Part shown: positions 51,189-56,618 of the stretch, in pieces | Layout: each line of letters starts with the position of its first letter | How positions within the stretch are numbered: the stretch's first letter is position 1 | From: Labrenzia sp. DG1229 | GTDB taxonomy: Bacteria > Pseudomonadota > Alphaproteobacteria > Rhizobiales > Stappiaceae | DNA: 56,618 nucleotides | Direction of reading: 5' to 3' | Assembly (NCBI RefSeq): GCF_000521215.1 | Contig: NZ_KI928919.1 | Coordinates: 186,937-243,554, forward strand | Notes under the pieces: generated by a model | What the model saw: the letters and a program-made list of their open reading frames with translations, nothing else | What the model was told of the DNA's origin: nothing | Databases searched by the model: none | Program-made: the position numbers and the translations under genes

Positions 51189-51795
51189 CAGCTACCAGCA
51201 TGTTCCAGCGGACAATCTGCCGATCTGGACCGACGAGCTTGAGGCTTCCGGAGAGCCGGATCGGATTGTTGCGCTGGCACGGAAAGCTGCGTCGGAAAGC
51301 GCGGTGCGCGACAGCCGGTTCGGCTTTTGCGGTATCAAGCCGCCGCCGATGCACGAGCTCGTTGATGTCGAGGACTTGCCGATCAAGGTCAGCCGCTCGA
51401 TCGCGGAGTGCGATGACCTTTTCCTGCTCGACGAAAGGTGTCGTGTTTACGTCTGGCCGCCGCGCAGCATTTCAGCGCTGGTCAGAATGTCCTGGATGCT
51501 GGCACGCAGCATGCCTTTGAATTCGCCCGATGCTTCGTCTTTGATGAGGCCGCTCGCAACGGTCCAGACCCTTTCCTCGGTCACCTCGAGCCCGGCGAGC
51601 ATTACCGTCAGGATAGCCCGTTGTGTCGTTGTATTGATCGCAGCGTTGTTGATCACTCTTTTCAGATACGCGTCGCTGATCCCCGGCGCTGGTCGCGGCA
51701 TTTTCGGCATTTCTCTCTCCAAAACCCAGAAAACCGAACCATCGCGTGAGTCTGCGGATGAACGCAAGCAAGGATCCGGGGAAGGGCTTTCATGA
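51178..51795 (+). CDS. Early protein of unknown function, C-terminal half uncertain
   Basis: The start (MTGDSYQHVPADNLPIWTDE) overlaps the Cro-like gene, and the first 88 residues (LVDVEDLPIKVSRSIAECDD) look like a real protein. After about 51447 the frame lies fully antisense to another gene (51447-51710), and the residue composition shifts to hydrophobic and serine-rich. Its stop overlaps the next tiny ORF by ATGA, which argues that the frame is used to the end. Either the antisense gene was inserted into it or the frame runs through by chance. Confidence 0.45.
   Translation: MTGDSYQHVPADNLPIWTDELEASGEPDRIVALARKAASESAVRDSRFGFCGIKPPPMHELVDVEDLPIKVSRSIAECDDLFLLDERCRVYVWPPRSISALVRMSWMLARSMPLNSPDASSLMRPLATVQTLSSVTSSPASITVRIARCVVVLIAALLITLFRYASLIPGAGRGIFGISLSKTQKTEPSRESADERKQGSGEGLS
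51447..51710 (-). CDS. Small protein antisense to the early gene
   Basis: The 87-residue protein (MPKMPRPAPGISDAYLKRVI, then TTTQRAILTVMLAGLEVTEE and SGEFKGMLRASIQDILTSAE) has a helical, amphipathic, protein-like composition. GGAGAG lies five bases before its ATG. It is embedded, on the opposite strand, within the 51178-51795 frame, the only leftward gene in this rightward block. It may be a cargo (moron) gene with its own promoter; I do not recognise the family. Confidence 0.6.
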   Translation of the reverse strand: MPKMPRPAPGISDAYLKRVINNAAINTTTQRAILTVMLAGLEVTEERVWTVASGLIKDEASGEFKGMLRASIQDILTSAEMLRGGQT

Positions 51796-51890
51796 CGGCT
51801 CACTCCCCGATGACGGCGCGTCGTCTTGTGGGGGACGGCGCGCCAAACCATTACGCCAAAAGCGCCAAAACCGAGGAGAAAAGCGCATGA
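51792..51890 (+). CDS. 32-residue ORF coupled to both neighbours
   Basis: ATG at 51792 overlaps the previous frame's stop (ATGA), and its own TGA at 51888-51890 overlaps the next ATG at 51887. It has GGGAAGGG upstream. The product (MTAHSPMTARRLVGDGAPNH then YAKSAKTEEKSA) is basic and has no family. Its double coupling suggests it is translated, perhaps chiefly to carry ribosomes to the next gene. Confidence 0.4.
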   Translation: MTAHSPMTARRLVGDGAPNHYAKSAKTEEKSA

Positions 51891-52348
51891 ACCTTGCCCT
51901 GGAAGAATGGACAGACCTCGAGCCGGAGCCCAAAGCAGCCACTTCAACTGCACCGGTGCGGTTCGGCATTGCTCAGTTTCGAAACGGACCGCGCCGCGGC
52001 CGCGTTCTGATCCGGCGGGAGATCCTTGACCGGCTTCAGATAGGATCCTGGCTCAATGTGAACATCCGGTTGGGCTCCGGCCCGAACCGTTACCGCCTGG
52101 CGATCCTTCCGGCCAAGGGCGGCAAGTTCAAACTTGCCGAGGTCGGCAAGACCAAGGGGGGAGGCACCTGGCGCCTGCAGCTGCCATACATCGATGGCTG
52201 GACCGACTACCCGCTCAAAATGAGCGAGGCGAATTGGTCGATCGACAAGATTTTCGGCAACACTCAAGCACTGTTTCTCGATCTGCCGGCACCGCTTGTC
52301 GACGAGGTCGCCTTTGCGAAGTGGCAACAGGCGAGGGCAGGCTCATGA
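51887..52348 (+). CDS. Protein of unknown function
   Basis: The 153-residue protein has several short strands (RFGIAQFRNGPRRGRVLIRR, WLNVNIRLGSGPNRYRLAIL) and a Trp-rich part (TWRLQLPYIDGWTDYPLKMS). No known motif. GAGGAG precedes the ATG at 51887; the longer frame from 51746 has no ribosome site. Coupled by ATGA to the next gene. Confidence 0.6.
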   Translation: MNLALEEWTDLEPEPKAATSTAPVRFGIAQFRNGPRRGRVLIRREILDRLQIGSWLNVNIRLGSGPNRYRLAILPAKGGKFKLAEVGKTKGGGTWRLQLPYIDGWTDYPLKMSEANWSIDKIFGNTQALFLDLPAPLVDEVAFAKWQQARAGS

Positions 52349-52683
52349 CCTCCAAGAAAGACAGACCGCGCACGTCCTGCACGCAGATCGCGACTGTGCA
52401 GCTCCTCGGGCAGAAATCGAAGTGCCGTCATGTCGCCGAAACTGATGACGGTCGCCTGGTGATCCTGGAAAGCAGCTATGCCAGCGATGAACCGGGTCTG
52501 ATCGGTGAGCCGTTTACCGTGGCCAGCGCGATCGATCATGCAGAGCGCGTGCTCGCGGGATCCGCGCCGCACATCACCCACAAGATGACGCCGCTAGTGC
52601 TGGCCTCGGCCCTTTTGGCCATGGCGGCGACGATCACCGGGTTTCACGAACCAGCGAAGGCAGAAGGAGAAGACAATGGATAA
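52345..52683 (+). CDS. Small protein with one membrane helix
   Basis: The 112-residue protein begins basic (MTSKKDRPRTSCTQIATVQL), has a middle acidic section and ends with a hydrophobic helix (LVLASALLAMAATITGFH) plus a short polar tail. It overlaps the following gene by eight bases. Unknown role. Confidence 0.6.
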   Translation: MTSKKDRPRTSCTQIATVQLLGQKSKCRHVAETDDGRLVILESSYASDEPGLIGEPFTVASAIDHAERVLAGSAPHITHKMTPLVLASALLAMAATITGFHEPAKAEGEDNG

Positions 52684-52954
52684 ATTCTGGATGGTCATCA
52701 AAAAGGATGGTTTTGGAAGTGAGAACACCTCATTCCGCCACGAGAGCCTGGACAGTGCACGGGCCGAGGCTTGGCGGTTGAGCCAGATGCATAAAGCTCA
52801 ATTCGTGATCCTCGAGGCGACCGAGGTCATGCTGGAGCCTTGGGCAACACAATTGCGGCCCATGAATACTGGCATTGCAAGGACAGTAAGGGCCGAAGGG
52901 ATTGGTCTGAACGCCGCTGCCAAGCAAGACCTAGACGACGAACACCCTTACTGA
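52676..52954 (+). CDS. Small protein of unknown function
   Basis: The 92-residue protein (MDKFWMVIKKDGFGSENTSF and RAEAWRLSQMHKAQFVILEA) looks like a small alpha/beta domain common in phage genomes. No motif recognised. It starts within the previous gene's end, so translation is linked. Confidence 0.6.
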   Translation: MDKFWMVIKKDGFGSENTSFRHESLDSARAEAWRLSQMHKAQFVILEATEVMLEPWATQLRPMNTGIARTVRAEGIGLNAAAKQDLDDEHPY

Positions 52955-53040
52955 ATTTCACGTTTGTGCCTCGCGTTCCGGCCGCAGGTATTGCGTCGGT
53001 CGGCTGAGATTATCCCTTTCACTTCTCAGCGGAGACGGCC

Positions 53041-53538
53041 GTGCCCAACACGCTCAAACCGGACCAATCCATCAAGCTTGCCAGGATGGACAAGAAGCGC
53101 CGCCGGCTCGGGGTGTCGCTGGACATGCTGGCCGCACGCGCCGGGATCAACCGGCGTACGTTGACCCGGATCCGCCGGCTCAAGCGCTGTAACCAGGCCG
53201 AAATGCGCCGCATGACCTTTGCCCTTCGCGCGATTGAAAAAGAACAGCGGGCCGAGGCCGAGGCCTTCGCTGGCGGATCCTCGAGCCTGCAGGCGGCGGC
53301 GCAGGTTGCCTTTGCCGGTTTTCTTGCAGCAGGTGCCGGCCGGCTCGGTTCGGACCATGTGCGCAAGTGCGGTCTCTATCTGTTGGTGACAGGCTGCAAT
53401 GTGCCTGGCGCGACGGCCGCCCGGGTCTATGGCTGCACCAAGCAATATGTTTCGAAGGTGATGCGCCAGGTCGAGGACCTGCGCGAGGATCCTGAAATCA
53501 ACCGGGTGCTGCAGGACCTGGAGCAAAGTCTGCTCTGA
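53041..53538 (+). CDS. Helix-turn-helix protein, possibly replication-linked
   Basis: The 165-residue protein has an N-terminal helix-turn-helix (LGVSLDMLAARAGINRRTLT) and a second one near the end (AARVYGCTKQYVSKVMRQVE), separated by a helical Ala-rich linker. The C-terminal one resembles DnaA-type or initiator motifs. The start is GTG at 53041 with GGAG upstream. Its stop overlaps the primase-like gene's ATG (TGATG), so it is probably part of the replication module. Confidence 0.65.
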   Translation: MPNTLKPDQSIKLARMDKKRRRLGVSLDMLAARAGINRRTLTRIRRLKRCNQAEMRRMTFALRAIEKEQRAEAEAFAGGSSSLQAAAQVAFAGFLAAGAGRLGSDHVRKCGLYLLVTGCNVPGATAARVYGCTKQYVSKVMRQVEDLREDPEINRVLQDLEQSLL

Positions 53539-54677
53539 TGTCCCGCTTTGCCGTTGCCAAGTCCAAAGTCCTCGATCATCTGGAAACACTGATCCCCGAG
53601 CTGCTCGGCGGACATGCCGAGTCTCGTCATCACCGGCGCGGCCGATCCTGGAATATCTCCTGGCCGTGGCGGACCAAGTCGAAGGCGAGCCAGACGATCA
53701 TCTGGCTCGATGGCGCCAGGCGCGGCGGCTTCAAGGATTTCACGTCCGGTGTCCAGGGCGACGCGATCGACCTGGTCGCGGTCGCGCTCGAGGGTGCCGT
53801 GACCGATGACAGCCGCATGCGCGCGGTTGCCTGGGTCGAGGATCGGTTCGGGATCCGCTCGATGTCGCCGGCACAGCAACGGCGGATTGCGGCCGAGGCC
53901 GAGGCGAAACAAAAGGCGATGGCGGCCGAGGCGGAACGGCGAAAAAAGATCGCGCGCGACAGAGCTCGCAAGTTCTTCTTTTCCTGCGAGGACACGATTT
54001 TCGGGCATCTGCCGGAGATCTACCTGAAGCATGCCAGAGGCATCGATGCCCGCGCGGTGCCTAACCTGGCGCCGGCGTTCCGGTTTCATCCGGCGTGTGA
54101 ATACTGGCTCGGCGCGCCGCGGGATGCGGACGGCAACAAGATCGGCAAAGGGCCGATGTTTCCGGCGTTGATCACGGCCATGGTCGACCAGGACGGCAAG
54201 CTCGGTGCGTGTCATTACACATTTCTTGCGCCTGATGGGCGGGACAAGGCCGAGGCGATCCCGTTCGGCGGGGACCAGCCCAAAGCGAAAATGATGTTCC
54301 CGGATACGGCCGGCCTGATGATCCGGGCGACCTACGGGCCGAGTGGGCTCAACATGGAGCGCGCGGCCGAGGCGGGGATCTCCGGCATCGCCAGCATCAC
54401 CGAGGGGATCGAGGATGCTCTGTCGGCCGGCTTTGCGGATCCGGAGCTGCGATCGAACGCGGCCGGATCCCTGCCGAACATGCTTTCGCTTTACGACCAC
54501 GCCGCAATCAACGGCTGGCTCATTTTCAAGGACAACGATTGGGACAATCCGCAGGCCTCGGCGCAGTTCGACCGGGCCGTGCGCCGGCTCCGATCGTTCA
54601 AGAAACCGGTTCAGCCGGTCGCCATGCCCGCATCCTGGGGCAAGGACGTCAACGATGCCCTGAAGGGCGAGGAGTGA
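53538..54677 (+). CDS. TOPRIM-domain primase-like protein
   Basis: The 379-residue protein has an N-terminal region with HRRGRSWNISWPWR and DFTSGVQGDAIDLV, like the zinc-free head of phage primases, and a C-terminal TOPRIM domain: ITEGIEDALSAGF (Glu289) and KDNDWDNPQA (Asp332/Asp334). Such proteins prime replication of phages and integrative elements. The central stretch 115-150 is a charged coiled coil. Coupled to the HTH gene before it, and followed by a helicase-like gene further on. Confidence 0.8.
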   Translation: MSRFAVAKSKVLDHLETLIPELLGGHAESRHHRRGRSWNISWPWRTKSKASQTIIWLDGARRGGFKDFTSGVQGDAIDLVAVALEGAVTDDSRMRAVAWVEDRFGIRSMSPAQQRRIAAEAEAKQKAMAAEAERRKKIARDRARKFFFSCEDTIFGHLPEIYLKHARGIDARAVPNLAPAFRFHPACEYWLGAPRDADGNKIGKGPMFPALITAMVDQDGKLGACHYTFLAPDGRDKAEAIPFGGDQPKAKMMFPDTAGLMIRATYGPSGLNMERAAEAGISGIASITEGIEDALSAGFADPELRSNAAGSLPNMLSLYDHAAINGWLIFKDNDWDNPQASAQFDRAVRRLRSFKKPVQPVAMPASWGKDVNDALKGEE

Positions 54678-54680
54678 GTG

Positions 54681-55205
54681 ATGGAGAAAAAAGCGCCGCC
54701 GATCGAGCTGACCACGATCGCGAAACCGATGTTCCCGCGCGTCCAGGCCGAGTTTTGCCGTGATGCGTTTGACCAGGTCGCAGAATTTGGAGCCGCCGGA
54801 CATGGACCGGGTGAAGCAGGTTCCGTGGTTGCGCATTGCCTGCTGCGAACCGCCTGGCTCGTAGCTGGTACCGGGGCTCTTCTCGATGGCCGTCAGCCCA
54901 ATCCGGAACGGTTCATAAAGGCAGCTCAAACAACCGTTGAAGGTTGCGGCGTGTTTCGACCATCGGACGCTGAGCCGAGTTGGCGAGATCACGTTGAGCC
55001 TGGAGAGCACCACACGGTGCTGGCCGAGTATGACGACGGGTCTGCCATTTGCCTCTCGGGATATGCAGGGGGAGGGGCTCCGGGTGGCGCATGGTCCTCC
55101 ATGACGCTGATGCGCATCGATGCGCAGGGCGAAACCACATTTCGGGAATTCGTGTCATCGGATCCCGACTGGCACAAGAACCTTCACCACGGAGAAAATC
55201 AATGA
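54681..55205 (+). CDS. Protein of unknown function
   Basis: The 174-residue protein (ELTTIAKPMFPRVQAEFCRD, then VAHCLLRTAWLVAGTGALLD and the Gly-rich LSGYAGGGAPGGAW) has no known family. The ATG at 54681 fits the GGCGAGGAG site; a GTG one codon earlier is the alternative. It overlaps the next start by ATGA. Confidence 0.6.
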   Translation: MEKKAPPIELTTIAKPMFPRVQAEFCRDAFDQVAEFGAAGHGPGEAGSVVAHCLLRTAWLVAGTGALLDGRQPNPERFIKAAQTTVEGCGVFRPSDAEPSWRDHVEPGEHHTVLAEYDDGSAICLSGYAGGGAPGGAWSSMTLMRIDAQGETTFREFVSSDPDWHKNLHHGENQ

Positions 55206-55942
55206 ACATCCTGGAAATCGACTGCGTCAGCTATGCCACACGTGTCGGATACACGGCTTGCCTTGAGCTGATCAACCTTCTGACAGATCAGGAAACGGGG
55301 CCGAACGCCTCACTGCTCGAGATCAACCTGGAGGGGGAGGATCTCGAAGACATGGTCATGAGCATGGGTGATTATGTTTGCGTCAAAGGGTGCGAGAGCG
55401 GCGAACGGTTGTTTCGCTGGCTGAGCCAGCAAGATACCTATGAAAAGACCTGGGACGCTGCGCCGGAAGAGTTACGCCTGGCACTCGATACCTTCGTGTC
55501 GGTCTGTTCGAAAACGCACACGAAATTGCGTTGTCTGCAGATCGAGGCCGAGAACCGCCGAATGCGGCCGGCGCCGACGCCAGCGCCCAAGATCGAGGAC
55601 ACAATCTTCGAAGAGCACGGATCCCTGGGCGAGCTCGAGCCTCATGCGGTGGAAGCGATGAAGGCTTGGGCCGACAAGCCGCAGTCGATCCCGATAGCAG
55701 CCGAGCCGAGCAACCTTGCTGAACCCGGCGCCATGTCACTCGGCGAAACTGTTCATTCCGGATCAGGCCAGGCCGACCAGGCTGCGAAAGATCCTGATCT
55801 GCCGGCGGCACCAAAAACGCCGGCTCAACGCAAGACCACTGCAAAGGCCAAAAAGCCATCTGCAGCGCGAAAGTCGACAGTCAGGGCAAAGACGCCGGCT
55901 CGGCGCAAATCCGCTCCCAAGGGCAAAGCCAAGTCGAAATAG
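55202..55942 (+). CDS. Protein with Lys/Ala-rich histone H1-like tail
   Basis: The 246-residue protein has an ordinary N-terminal half (MNILEIDCVSYATRVGYTA, RLFRWLSQQDTYEKTWDAA) and a highly basic tail of about 50 residues (RKTTAKAKKPSAARKSTVRA, KTPARRKSAPKGKAKSK) like histone H1-type DNA-binding tails. It could coat or condense DNA of the element or shape the host nucleoid. It is coupled to the upstream gene by ATGA. Confidence 0.65.
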   Translation: MNILEIDCVSYATRVGYTACLELINLLTDQETGPNASLLEINLEGEDLEDMVMSMGDYVCVKGCESGERLFRWLSQQDTYEKTWDAAPEELRLALDTFVSVCSKTHTKLRCLQIEAENRRMRPAPTPAPKIEDTIFEEHGSLGELEPHAVEAMKAWADKPQSIPIAAEPSNLAEPGAMSLGETVHSGSGQADQAAKDPDLPAAPKTPAQRKTTAKAKKPSAARKSTVRAKTPARRKSAPKGKAKSK

Positions 55943-55981
55943 CGCGTTTCTGTGCTGAAAGTGTCCGGACAAAAGTCAACC

Positions 55982-56001
55982 AAATGAGCGGAAATGAGCG
56001 G
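55982..56001 (+). repeat. Tandem 10-bp repeat over the start codon
   Basis: AAATGAGCGG occurs twice in direct tandem. Each copy holds an ATG; only the second (55994) opens the long frame, while the first stops after seven codons. Slippage here would shift the start. Confidence 0.6.
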
Positions 56002-56618
56002 ATCTGAACCGGGTAACGGAAGTTTTCCACAGGAAACAGGAAAGAGGCGGGTTGCGGCGGTTACCGGCGCAGCTCGAGCCCGGATGGAGATCGATGCGAA
56101 TAGGTCGCACACGATAGTTTGGCCGGAGCTTGGAACGCCGTTGCAGGGGGTCGAACCCGGGACTTGGCTCGAGCAGGGTGAGGTTGATGAGACGGGATGT
56201 CTGCCCGAGGACTGTCCTGTCCAGCCGCTCGGCTATGACGGCGAGCTCTATTATTTCGTCGACACCAAGGGCCAGGTGTTTTGCACTGGCGACAAGTCAA
56301 TGGGGGTGGAGCGGATCCAGAAACTGTTCTCCCTGCACGAAAAGTTTCTGTGTTGGGCCTGGCCGGCGCGCAACAAAAAGGGCCAGGTGGTCGGCTTCAA
56401 GGCCGAGGAAGTGAGGCGCGATCTCTATGCTGCTGCCCACAAGAAAGGCGCATGGCAGCCGACAGAGTTGGTCCGCGGCCGCGGCGCCTGGATCTCGACC
56501 GAGGGCAAGCTTGTCCTTCATACCGGTGAATATCTCTGGATCGACGGCAAGCTGGAGGACACCGGCGAAGTTGGCGCGCATTTTTATGTCCGCCGGCCGG
56601 GTGGCCTGGTCGCCCTGG
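55994..56618 (+). CDS. Helicase/primase-like protein, N-terminal part
   Basis: The frame is open to the window edge (208 codons so far). The N terminus is basic and Ser/Gly rich; then CPVQPLGYDGELYYFVDTKG and LCWAWPARNKKGQVVGFKAE resemble the N-terminal region of large phage or plasmid replication proteins that carry a DUF927-type or D5-type helicase farther on. The ATPase motifs would be beyond 56.6 kb, so the call is tentative. Confidence 0.5.
   Translation, partial: MSGSEPGNGSFPQETGKRRVAAVTGAARARMEIDANRSHTIVWPELGTPLQGVEPGTWLEQGEVDETGCLPEDCPVQPLGYDGELYYFVDTKGQVFCTGDKSMGVERIQKLFSLHEKFLCWAWPARNKKGQVVGFKAEEVRRDLYAAAHKKGAWQPTELVRGRGAWISTEGKLVLHTGEYLWIDGKLEDTGEVGAHFYVRRPGGLVAL

Larger units (their letters stand above)
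43679..56618. mobile_element. Integrated phage-like element, left part
   Basis: The region from the tRNA-Thr fragment to the window edge has a tyrosine integrase, several small helix-turn-helix regulators, divergent repressor/Cro-like genes at 50.9 kb, a rightward block with TOPRIM primase-like and helicase-like proteins, and many tiny overlapping genes. Capsid, terminase or portal genes are not in view, so prophage, satellite and integrative element cannot be told apart. Confidence 0.85.

Noticed and set aside
53427..55013. Leftward 528-residue frame across the primase-like gene
   Set aside because: Arg/His/Gly-rich antisense frame with no domains; the TOPRIM protein and its coupled neighbours are on the other strand.

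Overview
The window looks like about 43.7 kb of alphaproteobacterial chromosome followed by the first 13 kb of an integrated phage-like element. The chromosomal genes (DUF2336 and Hpt proteins, TRAP and ABC uptake systems, cyoABCD, a CtrA-type TTAA-N7-TTAAC box) fit a marine Hyphomicrobiales member of the Roseibium/Labrenzia kind. That assignment is inferred from gene content and protein style, not from a search.

Layout. 1-9 kb: a truncated exported protein, nitroreductase, flavin reductase, a lytic transglycosylase behind a CtrA-like box, DUF2336 and Hpt signalling proteins, a DMT exporter, NAD kinase, an exported trypsin-like protease and a sulfatase/phosphonate monoester hydrolase relative. 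10.5-16 kb: cytochrome bo3 quinol oxidase cyoABCD, a zinc alcohol dehydrogenase and mscL. 16.3-23.7 kb: a frameshifted LysR gene facing a tautomerase, a TAXI-type TRAP transporter with a cupin and a lectin-like exported protein, a LysE-type exporter and a SnoaL-like protein. 23.7-24.5 kb: an IS3 orfA fragment joined to the last 44 codons of a LuxR-type regulator.

24.5-31 kb: a leftward, tightly packed operon of an RpiR regulator, a periplasmic binding protein of the ferric/sugar-phosphate (FbpA/AfuA) type, a fused double permease, an ATPase, a histidine phosphatase and a sodium/calcium-type antiporter. A pair of 17-bp palindromic sites flanks a TATAAT box upstream. 31-31.6 kb: a dead IS3 transposase.

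31.7-41.9 kb: a LacI regulator diverges from a nine-gene operon: sugar-type (CUT2) ABC importer, SMP-30 lactonase, and the four enzymes of the acid-sugar route (LtnD-type dehydrogenase, OtnK kinase, OtnC aldolase/decarboxylase, OtnI isomerase). Two operator palindromes with centres 33 bp apart sit on the promoter. Together they predict uptake and breakdown of a four-carbon sugar acid or its lactone to dihydroxyacetone phosphate.

41.9-43.7 kb holds decayed transposase sequence and an AT-rich orphan gene. At 43679-43723 the 3' half of tRNA-Thr(UGU) marks an attachment site. To its right lies the element: a small zinc-ribbon membrane protein, a tyrosine integrase in a leftward run of very small genes (including a Tat-signal protein ending in a HExxHxxGxxH motif), a repressor/Cro-like switch at 50.9 kb, and a rightward early region with a TOPRIM primase-like protein and a helicase-like protein cut by the window edge. 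The intact tRNA-Thr and the structural genes, if any, must lie beyond 56.6 kb.
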